64,000 nucleotides of DNA from CAXWPM01 sp965206125 (GCA_965206125.1 CBDBIN010000046.1:558001-622000); one strand, 5' to 3'. Positions 53,929 through 62,597 are shown, counted from the first letter of the stretch. Made by a program: numbers and translations. The notes: generated by a model not told the origin, from the letters alone.

Positions 53929-54198
53929 CTACTCGTAGTGCGTCCACATCCGCAGCACCTTGACCGTGCGCTCCTTCTCGAGCACCTGATAGACGAGCCG
54001 GTGATGGATGTTGATACGGCGCGAGTAAGCTCCGGCGAGATCGCCCAGGAGTCTTTCGAAGGCAGGCGGCTTCTTGAAAGGGTCCTTGCGGATGATGTCG
54101 ATCAGCTCTTCGACCCTCTGCCGCAGATCTGACCGGGCGATCTTGCGCGCGTCCTTCTGAGCTTGTCTCGTAAAGACGACACGCCAGGGTCGACTCAC
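53929..54198 (-). CDS. yoeB: YoeB/Txe-family toxin of a type II toxin-antitoxin pair
   Basis: 89 residues from GTG 54198, overlapping the antitoxin stop by 4 bp (GTGA). The RelE-fold endoribonuclease YoeB is recognised from FTRQAQKDARKIA, FKKPPAFERLLGDLAGAYSR, INIHHRLVYQVL and the ending VLRMWTHYE. The His and Tyr near the C-terminus of YoeB are catalytic; here HYE ends the protein with H and Y kept. The toxin cleaves mRNA at the ribosome when its antitoxin is lost. Confidence 0.85.
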   Translation of the reverse strand: MSRPWRVVFTRQAQKDARKIARSDLRQRVEELIDIIRKDPFKKPPAFERLLGDLAGAYSRRINIHHRLVYQVLEKERTVKVLRMWTHYE

Positions 54199-54437
54199 CA
54201 ACCGGGCTCTTCAGAGGTCTTATCGAGAGGTGTTGCCATCCCGTCACGAATGGACTTGCGCATCCCCGGCACCGACAGCAAGTACATCGTCTCCTGAACA
54301 GCATTCCAGTCTTCTTCGGATATCAGAACGACGTTGTTGCGTTTGCCGGTGATATGAATGGGCTGGTGGGATGATGCGGCCTCATCCAACAACCGATACA
54401 GGTTGGCGCGGGCCTGGCTGGCAGTTAAGGTCTTCAT
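54195..54437 (-). CDS. yefM: YefM/Phd-family antitoxin
   Basis: 80 residues from ATG 54437 (MKTLTASQARANLYRLLDEA), the usual Phd/YefM beginning. It is followed by PIHITGKRNNVVLISEEDWN, the conserved second half of the DNA-binding domain. The C-terminal 30 residues bind the toxin. Antitoxin comes first and overlaps the toxin gene by four bases, the standard order. Such pairs usually repress their own promoter. Confidence 0.9.
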   Translation of the reverse strand: MKTLTASQARANLYRLLDEAASSHQPIHITGKRNNVVLISEEDWNAVQETMYLLSVPGMRKSIRDGMATPLDKTSEEPGW

Positions 54438-54540
54438 GAGATTAGCGTACGTGAGTACGTACGCATGATGCAAGCCCCGCTCGTTTTCCCTTCCGAGTCC
54501 GCGCCCATGCCGTTGACATCGCTCCGGGCATTATCTAAGC

Positions 54541-54561
54541 TGGATATATCCAAATTGGATA
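54541..54561. promoter_or_regulatory. Overlapping palindromes before the PadR gene, putative PadR operator
   Basis: TATCCAAATTGGATA (54547-54561) is a perfect palindrome around one central A. It overlaps TGGATATATCCA (54541-54552), also perfect. The block sits eight bases before the PadR ATG at 54569, so a bound dimer would block start-up. Autorepression by PadR is inferred. Confidence 0.6.
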
Positions 54562-54568
54562 ATTCGAT

Positions 54569-54919
54569 ATGTATTTCGAAACAGACAGTTCTGGTGGACC
54601 CAAACCGATGAAGCCGGCGGGCTTTCACATCCTTTTGGTCCTGGCGGGGAAGTCCAGCCACGGGCTCGGGATTGCCAAGGCGGTCGACGAAGCCACTGAG
54701 GGAGCGGTAACACTGGGGCCCGGAACGCTCTACAGGTCCCTCAAGGAATTGATGGGCGAGCGGTTGATCCAGGAGATCGACCCACCGGAGGGCCCGAGCG
54801 ATCCTCGGCGCCGCCTCTACGAAATCACCCCTGCGGGTCTGAAGCGAGCCAGAGCTGAGGCTGGGCGTCTCGCCAGACTCGTCGAAGTTGCGCACCAGAA
54901 CGCTGTGTTGCCCGGATAA
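54569..54919 (+). CDS. PadR-family transcriptional regulator
   Basis: 116 residues from ATG 54569, or 103 from 54608 (MKPAGFHILLVLAGKSSHGL). The winged helix shows FHILLVLAGKSSHGLGIAKA, GPGTLYRSLKELMGERLI and RLYEITPAGLKRARAE, the PadR pattern. No ribosome binding site is obvious before the first ATG. PadR genes directly before ADOP permeases are common in Acidobacteriota; here the permease ATG is five bases after the PadR stop. It likely represses this operon through the palindromes upstream. Confidence 0.85.
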   Translation: MYFETDSSGGPKPMKPAGFHILLVLAGKSSHGLGIAKAVDEATEGAVTLGPGTLYRSLKELMGERLIQEIDPPEGPSDPRRRLYEITPAGLKRARAEAGRLARLVEVAHQNAVLPG

Positions 54920-54924
54920 ATAAG

Positions 54925-55699
54925 ATGGACGAGTGGATCTACCGTGTGCTCATCAGCGTCTACCCAAAGGCGTTTCGCGATCTTTTCGGGCCTCGACTGT
55001 TGGAACTGTACTGCTACCGCCGGGAGCAGGCGCGGTCGCGGGGCGGGGCCTTCTGGCGCATCCGGTTTTGGTGGTTCATCACATGGGATCTAATGCGATC
55101 CGCCTGGGCGGAGCGGTTGGGGCGAGACTCTTCGCTGATAGCCGCCTCGTCGGACCTTGACAGTTTGGGAGGCAGTAGGATGGAAGGTTGGATAGGGGAT
55201 CTCGGGTATTCGGTTCGAAGGCTGGTTCGCAGTCCTGCGTTCAGCCTGGCGGTGGTCTCGATCCTATCGTTGGGGATTGGTTTGAACACGGCAGCTTTCA
55301 GCGTCGTGAACGCGGCACTGTTCCAGCCACCGCCCTTCAAGGACCATAGTCGTCTCGTCGAGATTCTCCAGGAGGCGGATGGCGGTGAGGTGAGCTCGAC
55401 GTCGTATCCAGCCTTCGGCGACATCGCCGAATATGACGACGTATTCACCGAGGTGGGCGCACGGTCCTTCGGTCGTGTGTTTCTCGACGGCGGGAACGGC
55501 GAACTGGTCTCCGTGGCCGCCGAATATGCCACATCCGGCTACCTCCCGGTGCTCGGGCTGACTCCCGTCCTTGGCCGATGGTTCGAACCGAACGAGGATC
55601 GTCTCGAGGGACCGCCCGTTGCCGTCATTACTCACCGCTTCTGGCAAAATGCCTTCGGTGGCGATCCATCCTTGCTTGGGCGCACCATCCAGCTCAATG
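54925..55699 (+). pseudogene. ADOP permease with N-terminal prefix domain, cut by IS6 copy 2
   Basis: Starts MDEWIYRVLISVYPKAFRDL, the acidobacterial permease-prefix domain, then the transmembrane start (YSVRRLVRSPAFSLAVVSIL, SLGIGLNTAAFSVVNAALF) and the MacB-like periplasmic part (YPAFGDIAEYDDVFTEV, RFWQNAFGGDPSLLGRTIQL). The frame ends in the IS6 terminal repeat at 55700 (stop at 55714-55716). A further part of an ADOP permease is found at 57096-57330; the stretch between (about 300 residues) is missing. It therefore cannot be repaired by simple excision. Confidence 0.85.
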
Positions 55700-56527
55700 G
55701 GTTCTGGTGCAGATAGGATTGTCGGAGCGATAAGACCAGGAGTGTGCCGCAGCGATGCGGACTATGCTGCCATGACGTGACGCCAGATCACCGCAGGATT
55801 CGACTGCAATGTGATCGGAATTGCGAACTGGCGTTTGTGGATCTTCTGCGCCAGCTCGATGCCGGTAATCACCCGTCGCGCATTGTAGAACGTCTTGAAT
55901 CCCAACATCGGCCGCAATCGCCCCTTCACCCGGCGGTGGTCCTGCTCCACCACGTTGTTCAGGTATTGACAGCAACGAATCTTCACCGGGTTCCGTCCCC
56001 GGAAGTTGAACTCCCCGTTCATTCCCATGCGACGTAGCGCGCTATGGCTCGGCCGGTGGCCATCCAGGGTGATGCTGTGTGGCTCCGGATGATGCTTCAG
56101 TGCCTTGCGAAAGAATGCCTTCGCTGCCGCAATGCCGCGTGTTCGACTCAGATAGAACTCCACGGTGTTGCCCTGTCCATCCACGGCGCGGTACAGATAC
56201 ATCCACTGGCCCCGAACCTTGATGAACGTTTCATCGACTCGCCAGCTTCCTCCTACCGGTCGCTCGAATCGGCGCCAGCGCTTTTCGCACGTTTCGGCAT
56301 AGCGAACCACCCAACGCAAGATTGTGGTGTGCGAAATCGACAAGCCCCGCTCACCAAGAATCACGACCAAATCCCGGTAGCTGAGTTTGAAGCGAAAATA
56401 CCAGCGAAGGCAGAGGAGAATGATGTCGTCTTCGAACCAACGTCCGGCAAATAGAGGATTCCGTTTCGTTTTGCGATGCGCCATATCCCATTATCGCCAA
56501 TTCCCTTGGGCTGTCTGCACCAGAACC
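55700..56527 (-). mobile_element. IS6-family element, copy 2 (complete)
   Basis: 828 bp with matching ends: GGTTCTGGTGCAGATAG at the left and its inverted form CTGTCTGCACCAGAACC at the right. The transposase sequence equals that of copy 1. No 8-bp direct repeat is visible (GCTCAATG before, GGGGTGCG after), so it was not left by a simple insertion. Confidence 0.95.
55762..56484 (-). CDS. IS6-family transposase, copy 2
   Basis: 240 residues, the same protein as at 29880-30602. The DDE residues lie in WRVDETFIKVRG, ITLDGHRPSH and VEQDHRRVKG. Both copies are on the minus strand, so they are in direct orientation and could recombine or form a translocatable unit with the 25 kb between them. Full-length and probably active. 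Confidence 0.95.
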   Translation of the reverse strand: MAHRKTKRNPLFAGRWFEDDIILLCLRWYFRFKLSYRDLVVILGERGLSISHTTILRWVVRYAETCEKRWRRFERPVGGSWRVDETFIKVRGQWMYLYRAVDGQGNTVEFYLSRTRGIAAAKAFFRKALKHHPEPHSITLDGHRPSHSALRRMGMNGEFNFRGRNPVKIRCCQYLNNVVEQDHRRVKGRLRPMLGFKTFYNARRVITGIELAQKIHKRQFAIPITLQSNPAVIWRHVMAA

Positions 56528-57095
56528 GGGGTGCGGACGTCTTCCATCGCTCTAAGGTCTAGTGTATCCCGTTCAACCGCTCGGAGCCGTGGCAATTCTG
56601 TGGTGAACACGTGAAGCGTCGGTTCCGACAATGGTTCCGATATCGGTGGTCCCCTGATGCGCCGATAACCGACATGAGGGATGACTGTCGATGGGTGCCA
56701 CGCAGAAAGCGGCCAGGGTGTGACGGCGTGACGTGGATGAGGCCCCTTCCAAGGGCCGTGACGAGACCGTTGTCGACTGATCGAGGATCTGGTCGTTGAC
56801 GTGATGGTGGCCGTCGGACCGAACATGTTCTACACGGTCACGCTGCCGGTGACGCTCTGGTTTCTGGATCTGGGCAAGAAGAAGACGCCGCGCGCCGACA
56901 CGATCTTCTTTCTCGACGCCCGCCATCAGTCGCCGCGTCCGCGAGATCGTCGAGTGGTCCGGCGCGGGGTCGGCCAGCTCCAGATGCAGAAACGCACGCA
57001 CGCTCAACGAGTCCGCGGCGCGCCACGCGATCGCGCGCTCCGAATCCAGGCCTCAAAGTACCCGAGCAGCAGCAGCCGGACATACCGCCACGGCG
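56528..57095 (-). pseudogene. Decayed transposase remnant (IS1182/IS5-like)
   Basis: On the minus strand, GLDSERAIAWRAADSLSVR then AFLHLELADPAPDHSTISRT is the typical N-terminal part of IS1182/IS5-type transposases. A one-base shift separates it from the preceding RYVRLLLLGYFE. Beyond about 56870 no transposase motif or DDE residue can be found, and the rest of the 568-bp stretch (to the IS6 end) holds nothing I recognise. It is wedged between the two parts of the ADOP permease. Confidence 0.6.
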
Positions 57096-57333
57096 CGCCT
57101 TGCTATCGCTGCTGGGCAGCATTTTGGGACTTGTGATCGCGGCATGGTTGGCCCCAGGGTTGGGACTACTCCTTCTGCCCGGCGTGTTTTCCTCGGCAGA
57201 GAGTATAGCGACGGATTCTAGAGTGTTTGGTTTTACGCTTCTGGCAGGGGTGGCTATCGGCCTCGCGTTCGGTATCGCTCCTGCCATACAAGCCTCTCGA
57301 AGAGACCTCAGAAAGGTTCTTGGCCAATTTTGA
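57096..57333 (+). pseudogene. ADOP permease middle fragment cut by IS3
   Basis: LLSLLGSILGLVIAAWLAPG, LGLLLLPGVFSS and FGFTLLAGVAIGLAFGIAPA followed by IQASRRDLRKVLG is the standard region before the second half of an ADOP permease. It probably belonged to the gene starting at 54925. Its last codon and stop (TGA 57331-57333) come from the IS3 terminus. Confidence 0.75.
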
Positions 57334-58120
57334 ACCGCCCCAGGTTTTCCGGAGACTCCATTACTTGAGAAAATGGGGTTTATTATGGGAAGACCGAGCA
57401 GATATTCACCAGAAGTACGGGAGCGGGCTGTCCGGATGGTGTTCGAGCACGAGAGGGAGTACGAGTCCCAGTGGGCGGCAATGGCGTCGATCGCGTCGAA
57501 GATCGGCTGTACAGCCGAGACGTTGCGGAAGTGGGTCCGCCGGGTCGAGCGAGATGCGGGACAACGTGGAGCACTGACGACCGATGAGAAGCAGCAGCTG
57601 AAAGAGCTGAAGCGAGAGAATCGCGAGCTGAAGCGCGCGAACGAGATCCTGCGCAAGGCTTCGGCGTTTTTCGCGCAGGCGGAGCTCGACCGCCGACCGC
57701 TGTAATGGTGCAGTTTATCGGGACAAACAGGGACCCGTATGGGGTCGAGTCGATCTGTAGTGTACTGCCGATCGCCCCATCGACGTTCTACGAGCACGAA
57801 GCACGCCGGCGGGATCCGGCGCGGGTGCCGGCGCGGGTGAAGCGGGACACCGAGCTTCGAGTCGAGATCGATCGAGTTTGGCATGAAAACCGCCAGGTCT
57901 ACGGAGTGAAGAAGGTCTGGAAGCAACTGAACCGGGAAGGCTTCGGCGTTGCACGATGCACTGTGGCACGGGTGATGCGGGGCATGGGCCTTCAGGGCGT
58001 TGTTCGGGGAAAGAAGTTGAAGACGACGATCCCGGATGATGCGGCGTTGCGACCGCTGGATTTAGTCGATCGCGATTTCAGCGCGACCCGCCCGAACAAA
58101 CTCTGGGTTGCGGATCTCAG
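57331..58120 (+). mobile_element. IS3-family element, right part deleted
   Basis: The left terminus TGAACCGCCCCAGGTTTTCC resembles IS3-family ends. orfA and orfB follow with the usual TAATG junction. Homology stops after the first catalytic Asp region of orfB (NKLWVADL, near 58110), so the rest of the integrase core and the right end are missing. Non-autonomous. Confidence 0.8.
57385..57705 (+). CDS. IS3-family OrfA (HTH/leucine-zipper protein)
   Basis: MGRPSRYSPEVRERAVRMVF is a standard OrfA start; an ATG at 57373 is also in frame. The HTH (MASIASKIGCTAETLRKWVR) is followed by a coiled coil (QQLKELKRENRELKRANEIL) and the ending KASAFFAQAELDRR. The stop TAA shares a base with the orfB ATG (TAATG at 57703-57707). 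Complete at about 106 residues. Confidence 0.9.
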   Translation: MGRPSRYSPEVRERAVRMVFEHEREYESQWAAMASIASKIGCTAETLRKWVRRVERDAGQRGALTTDEKQQLKELKRENRELKRANEILRKASAFFAQAELDRRPL

Positions 58121-58160
58121 TGTGCTGCAGCAACGCGAATGGAGGTTCAGGATGAACTGA
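57705..58160 (+). pseudogene. IS3-family OrfB, truncated
   Basis: The N-terminal HTH_21-like part is present: YGVESICSVLPIAPSTFYEH, then YGVKKVWKQLNREGFGVARC, then the start of the integrase core, ATRPNKLWVADL. After this Asp the sequence changes to SVLQQREWRFRMN and stops, so two of three catalytic acids are missing (usual length about 290, here 151). The product cannot transpose. Confidence 0.85.
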
Positions 58161-58292
58161 AAGACGCGTGAGAAGCTGCACGAGAGATGGAGGATTATGG
58201 CCCTCCGGGGTCGGCCTGCAGGGGCCGATCTCAAACCACCCTGAGCGGCGGGATATGGTCGTGAGCGTCAGGGAAAAGGCGTGAAATACGCG
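58121..58292. other. Unassigned stretch after the IS3 fragment
   Basis: About 170 bases without a gene. It contains the inverted repeat GGTCGGCCTGCAGGGGCCGATC near 58208-58230 in imperfect form, which could be the end of another lost element. No transposase sequence was recognised. Confidence 0.4.
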
Positions 58293-58604
58293 TCAGGTAT
58301 GGATCGAGAAGGCGAACACCAGTGAACCATCATTCAAGTGTCGAAAGTGCTCGTTCATCCATCCTTCGATCTGCTCGCGATCCCGAATGCGGTACCAGGC
58401 CCCCTGCTTTTCGACGATCGACACGCGCTCTCCTTGATTGATCGTAAACAGGGTGCGAGCGGAGGAGGCTGGAGCGATCCGCACCGAGGTGTTGTTGGTG
58501 AGAACCGTCGCTTCATCGACGGCCGGTTTCGGCTCCGGAAGACATGCCGTGAGCATCGACGCTACAGCGAGAAGAACGGGGACAATAGGTTGGATCGTGC
58601 GCAT
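58293..58604 (-). CDS. Small SH3-like lipoprotein
   Basis: 103 residues with a lipoprotein signal (VPVLLAVASMLTACLPEPKP; lipobox LTAC). One bacterial SH3 (SH3_3-like) domain follows: VRIAPASSARTLFTINQGER, VSIVEKQGAWYRIRDREQIE, GWMNEHFRHL. Such proteins sit in the periplasm and bind peptidoglycan or partner proteins. It lies downstream of, and on the same strand as, the lytic transglycosylase at 58724, a sensible partner. Confidence 0.8.
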   Translation of the reverse strand: MRTIQPIVPVLLAVASMLTACLPEPKPAVDEATVLTNNTSVRIAPASSARTLFTINQGERVSIVEKQGAWYRIRDREQIEGWMNEHFRHLNDGSLVFAFSIHT

Positions 58605-58723
58605 CGTCTCTGCTGATCGGTGTTAAGACCGAGTTTTTGCTCCGTTACCTGTCCGAGCCACCGTTGCGATCTCGCATCCGCCGTGGCCTGCTGAAGGTCG
58701 AGCAGTTGCACGTTCAGCCGCAT

Positions 58724-60259
58724 TCAGCGAGTGAGTCCAAGCCGCTCCCTGCGCTCAGGCGAGCGCTGCAACTCCGACAGGCCCCGTTCGAACAAACTCT
58801 GTATCCGGGAACTGGCCTGGAAATCCGAAAGGATTTCCCGCTGGCGGTCGCGGGTCAATTTATCGATTACGTAAGCCAGGACCGTCGCCATCACGTCGCC
58901 TTCCTCAGTCTCGGTCGCTTCGAAACGCTCCTTGACCTCTCCCAGAACCGATTCGAATCCGGAATCGTTCCATCGTTCCAGAGGCGCGTCCAACCGGACG
59001 AAATCGTCCAGGACCGATACGTATGCCGGACTCGGCTCCCGGTGCCAGAACGACACGTCGGGACCGAACTCCTCAACGTATGACGGCAGATAGAGGTTGG
59101 CCCGAGCCGGGACCTGCCGCACAAGCGCGGGATTGAACCGCCGCACTTCCTGGGCGGTGAGGCCGGTCCGCCGGGTGACTTCGGACAGCGGAATCGCGCG
59201 CGGCGCGCGCATGGCAAAAACCTGAGTCTGCGACGTCTCCGATTTCAAATTCGCAACGTTGAAGGTGTTGCCGAAAACCATCTCCGCATAGAGAGACGAC
59301 CGCGGACCGTAGGTCCGGAAGATCTCACGGTATCGGCGGAGGGAAATCTGCCGCAACTCGACGGCGAACGCCGCACCCAGAAAATACCGTTCGCGGATAT
59401 CCATGGCGCCGAGCCGCGCCCCGTTGATCACCGTTCGTCCCACGTTCGCCGCACCCGCGTGATGCTCGGAGAGGGCAGGGATGAACGAGCTGTATTTCGT
59501 CGCCAAAACCGTGAGATATGCCGCGCAATAGGGCGCCTGGGTGGTCTGGTTGTAGCCCTCGATCACATTCGGGGCGAATCGCTTCATCCGATTCCAGTTT
59601 CTCTCGAGCCACTGGCAGAATCCCAGCGCCCGCGCTTCCGAGCGGATTCTTCCGTTCAGTCCGGACTCGATAATGGCCTGGGCCAGACCGATCTCCCCGG
59701 GTACTCCAAACCGTTCGTATATGGCGCCCCATTCGTCGAGAAAGTCTCCGTAACGCTTGGCGGTCGGCAGCAGAGAATTCCCGCGCGTTTCGTTGTGCAC
59801 GACCGGCCCCACATACGTTTCCAGAACAGTCGCCACGCGATCGCGGCGCTGGCGCCGGTTCGACGGCAGGCTCAGGCCTTCCAGAACGGAAACCAGGGTG
59901 GCATCCGCCCAGCGCGCATCGCGGACCCAGTTCCCGCGTCTTGGAAAGGATGCCAGGAGTCTTCCGTCGTTGGCGCTCCCGAACGCGATGGCGCCGGCGG
60001 GGATCGTGAAGATGTGTTGCCAGAACGGATAGGAAGGCCGGAATGTTTCGACCGCCGAGAAATCGCTATCCAGGCGCGCCGCGGCATAACGGAATGCCGG
60101 GTGATCGAAACGGGGCGGGAGCAATGAAGGCCGGTTGCTGGAAACCGTGGCCGCCTCGACCTCGAACGGTGCCTTGGAACCGGGATCGGAAATGCGGCCC
60201 GCCACAACCAGGATGACGAGCGCAGCAGCAGAAGCGATGAGCGCGTGCCTCATATACAT
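58724..60259 (-). CDS. Lytic transglycosylase, MltD/SLT-like, with C-terminal LysM-like and helical parts
   Basis: From ATG 60259 (MYMRHALIASAAALVILVVA), with a signal or anchor helix. The SLT core is GEIGLAQAIIESGLNGRIRS (catalytic Glu in AIIESGLN), then RALGFCQWLERNWNRMKRFA and QAPYCAAYLTVLATKY. Then come IPLSEVTRRTGLTAQEVRRF and NPALVRQVPARANLYLPSYV, a degenerate LysM-type glycan-binding unit. A 100-residue helical end follows. It cuts peptidoglycan in the periplasm. An SH3 lipoprotein follows on the same strand. Confidence 0.8.
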   Translation of the reverse strand: MYMRHALIASAAALVILVVAGRISDPGSKAPFEVEAATVSSNRPSLLPPRFDHPAFRYAAARLDSDFSAVETFRPSYPFWQHIFTIPAGAIAFGSANDGRLLASFPRRGNWVRDARWADATLVSVLEGLSLPSNRRQRRDRVATVLETYVGPVVHNETRGNSLLPTAKRYGDFLDEWGAIYERFGVPGEIGLAQAIIESGLNGRIRSEARALGFCQWLERNWNRMKRFAPNVIEGYNQTTQAPYCAAYLTVLATKYSSFIPALSEHHAGAANVGRTVINGARLGAMDIRERYFLGAAFAVELRQISLRRYREIFRTYGPRSSLYAEMVFGNTFNVANLKSETSQTQVFAMRAPRAIPLSEVTRRTGLTAQEVRRFNPALVRQVPARANLYLPSYVEEFGPDVSFWHREPSPAYVSVLDDFVRLDAPLERWNDSGFESVLGEVKERFEATETEEGDVMATVLAYVIDKLTRDRQREILSDFQASSRIQSLFERGLSELQRSPERRERLGLTR

Positions 60260-60325
60260 GTGTCCGAACGTCCGCGAAAGCTCCTGAGCCGGGATTATAG
60301 ACAGGGACGAAACTGCAGGCAACAC

Positions 60326-60597
60326 AAGTGTTCATCGGAGAGGCCACTTCGATGGGCGCCAGAGACTGCCGACAACGTGTGCGTTCGAAGCCAAGAGATT
60401 CGAAGGCAGCGATCTCGCGGCAAACGCGTTGGAGCACCGCGTAAGCCGTCTGCTGCAATGCGGCGCCGGGACGCTGGCGCTTATCCTCGGTCTCGGGTGA
60501 GGAGCCGGTTGTCGCGTGTTCGGAAGCTGGCACGACGTTGCTGAGCCAGTCGTCACGACACTCCCGTTCTTTTGCGCAACGTCAGCGCGAGGCGATT
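60326..60597. other. Intergenic stretch, nothing recognised
   Basis: About 270 bases between the transglycosylase start and the nuclease stop, both on the minus strand. No frame with plausible codon use, no hairpin with a T-run and no repeat was seen. Confidence 0.4.
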
Positions 60598-61986
60598 TCA
60601 CCGCACCCTTTCGATGCCGTCGATCACCGGAAGCGCTTTCTCAGTGACTTCAACAAACTTCTCTACGAAGTACGTCATGATCGCGCCGCCTGGCCCTTGA
60701 GACTCGCGATACAAGTTCGGAACCAGTTGTCTCCAATCCCTCTTGTCCGCATTCACGTAGGAATACCATGGCCACCAATCCGTTGATTTGCCGCCGGATT
60801 CGCGAAAAGCATCGGTGAGTCGGTTTTCAAGACTCTTTTGCCGTTCGTTATCCTCAGGCTCCATCTCCTTTCTATCCATTGGAGCGCACACACCAATGTA
60901 CCAACCACAGGGACCCTTTCCAGCGTTATTTAGCTGAATGCATGTCCGGTCGATTTCTGTTTCTACTCGATACTGGGTCCAACTCAGCCTGTACAGGCTG
61001 AGATGGCTTTTGTACGCGCGCGCATCGTACTGGCACACGACCCGCATGTCGTGGACGAATGGCTTCAGCGTTTCGCGCTCGTTGAGCGTCGCCTTGATTC
61101 GAACGCGCAAGGATTCCAGGAATGTCGGGCCGATGCGATCCAGAATGTCGGGCCAGGAATCGTACACCGCTTGAGCCGTTTTCAGATTGTCAGGATTTGC
61201 CAACATGAATTGAACAGCAGCTTCCCTTTCACCATCAGACATCGCAGATTGACCTCCAATCTCCCGGCAGATTGCCTTGAATTCCTCCAGAAAACAGCGG
61301 AGCCGTTCCGCTTCGCAGTTCTTGCGGCACTCTCCAAGCCAGTCGGCCAGTGAAGTGCCGACGCGCAAGCCATCAAAGTCGTCCGCCCGCCGCGGACCGT
61401 CCCAACAATACGGCATGATGGCCAGGCGGCCTTTCCATTTGACAAGTTCCTTTATTGGAAGACTCGCTTCCGAAGGGCCCGCGCCGTTCGACGAGAGGTA
61501 GACGAACAAAAACCGGTCGCCGAACTCCTCCCTGAGGTATTCGAGGTAGTCCTGGACCTGATTCTCTTCATCGTCAGCGTAAGGTTTGTTCTCGAAGGCC
61601 AAGCCGTAGGCTTCTCCGCCCGCATCAGATTCGATCCGAACCAAGATATCGATACTCCTGCCGGCGGGTGTGCTGTGCTCGCATTTCACTTTGACGAAAA
61701 GCCCAGCCCCGTCAACTTCGGGCCAGTCCCGATCACCATTCAACCCTGCGGCCTTCAGGAACGCTCGGAGGAATAGCGTATCCTGGCCATGCGTTTGCCT
61801 GGGATCGAGCAAGTGAGCAATGATGCGCGAGAGACGCAATTCGGGAACCCGTTCCTGTTCACTGTTCTTCCGAAGGAAGTCGAAGACGTTGAACCGGTGC
61901 GCCAGTTTGCGATCAAGATCCCGTTCCATGCTCCGCGCCGCATCCAATCGGGGCGTCAACTCGGCAAAGAACCTTTCGTACTCCAT
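60598..61986 (-). CDS. PD-(D/E)XK nuclease-superfamily protein
   Basis: 462 residues. The nuclease core is near residue 100: GRSIDILVRIESDAGGEAYG (Asp), LAFENKPYADDEENQVQDYL (E-x-K in FENK, then Gln), which is the PD-(D/E)XK/PDDEXK_20-like pattern. The first 90 residues (RFNVFDFLRKNSEQERVPEL, SRIIAHLLDPRQTHGQD) are the helical beginning typical of this group. The rest (SLYRLSWTQYRVETEIDRTC, WWPWYSYVNADKRDWRQLVP) may recognise substrate. Such proteins occur in bacterial defence islands and restriction-like systems. Two tiny genes of unknown function lie upstream on the same strand, 32 bp and about 360 bp away. Confidence 0.75.
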   Translation of the reverse strand: MEYERFFAELTPRLDAARSMERDLDRKLAHRFNVFDFLRKNSEQERVPELRLSRIIAHLLDPRQTHGQDTLFLRAFLKAAGLNGDRDWPEVDGAGLFVKVKCEHSTPAGRSIDILVRIESDAGGEAYGLAFENKPYADDEENQVQDYLEYLREEFGDRFLFVYLSSNGAGPSEASLPIKELVKWKGRLAIMPYCWDGPRRADDFDGLRVGTSLADWLGECRKNCEAERLRCFLEEFKAICREIGGQSAMSDGEREAAVQFMLANPDNLKTAQAVYDSWPDILDRIGPTFLESLRVRIKATLNERETLKPFVHDMRVVCQYDARAYKSHLSLYRLSWTQYRVETEIDRTCIQLNNAGKGPCGWYIGVCAPMDRKEMEPEDNERQKSLENRLTDAFRESGGKSTDWWPWYSYVNADKRDWRQLVPNLYRESQGPGGAIMTYFVEKFVEVTEKALPVIDGIERVR

Positions 61987-62018
61987 TGGCCATCCTTTCC
62001 CAAAGCCGTTCGGAAGTT

Positions 62019-62225
62019 CTATGACAGCTTCCTGACGACAACCGAAGCCTTCTTCTCGTCTTGACCTGTCAGGGTGATATCGAGGTCAACCCGTGTGTAG
62101 CCCCACAATTTCACCGCATCGATAATGTCAACGATTCTCACGTGGTCGAGCAGATCGATCTGCATCCCTTCATATATGCGACATTGTCCCAGCCCAGAAC
62201 CGTGGCTGAAAACATCGTCGCCCAC
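62019..62225 (-). CDS. Small unknown protein upstream of the nuclease gene
   Basis: 68 residues from GTG 62225, or 48 from the internal ATG in YEGMQIDLLDHVRIV. The sequence IVDIIDAVKLWGYTRVDLDI and QDEKKASVVVRKLS suggests a small alpha/beta protein without membrane parts. It ends 32 bp before the nuclease start on the same strand, so it is probably co-transcribed. It could be an inhibitor or a recognition subunit; I do not know the family. Confidence 0.45.
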   Translation of the reverse strand: MGDDVFSHGSGLGQCRIYEGMQIDLLDHVRIVDIIDAVKLWGYTRVDLDITLTGQDEKKASVVVRKLS

Positions 62226-62345
62226 GGGTCGATCTAATTCGATCGGGTGATTTGATCGGACAGCAAGCGACGCAACGCAGGCACACTAAATTGGGGAGGG
62301 CACTGTTGGGTTATCCACACCGGCTTCCTTCCGGAAATCACTGAC

Positions 62346-62597
62346 TCACCGGTTGCTGTTTCCTACGCAAAACCGCACGTGCTTGGCGACCGCGTCGAGG
62401 CCCTCAAAGAGCCTTCGCTGATCGAGGCCCAGAGTGATATCCGCTGTCCTGATCCGATATGTCGTGTTGTCAGCCCCGCGCTTTGGATAGGCCTCACAGA
62501 TCAATACGCCGTCGGCGTAAACATCGAGATAATTCTTCGTGTTCTGGCCATGCTCCCGCGTCGGATCCTTGAATGTGATCTTGATTTCCGTGCGCAT
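62346..62597 (-). CDS. Small unknown protein, first gene of a possible nuclease operon
   Basis: 83 residues, MRTEIKITFKDPTREHGQNT then YLDVYADGVLICEAYPKRGA and TYRIRTADITLGLDQRRLFE. The pattern suggests a beta-rich N-terminal half and one helix at the end (FEGLDAVAKHVRF). No domain recognised. It is on the same strand as the 68-residue protein (120-bp gap) and the PD-(D/E)XK protein. Confidence 0.5.
   Translation of the reverse strand: MRTEIKITFKDPTREHGQNTKNYLDVYADGVLICEAYPKRGADNTTYRIRTADITLGLDQRRLFEGLDAVAKHVRFCVGNSNR

Noticed and set aside
29818..56527. Classical composite transposon with two IS6 ends
   Set aside because: The outer flanks do not show target duplications and the content looks like ordinary chromosomal genes; a translocatable unit is possible but not shown.
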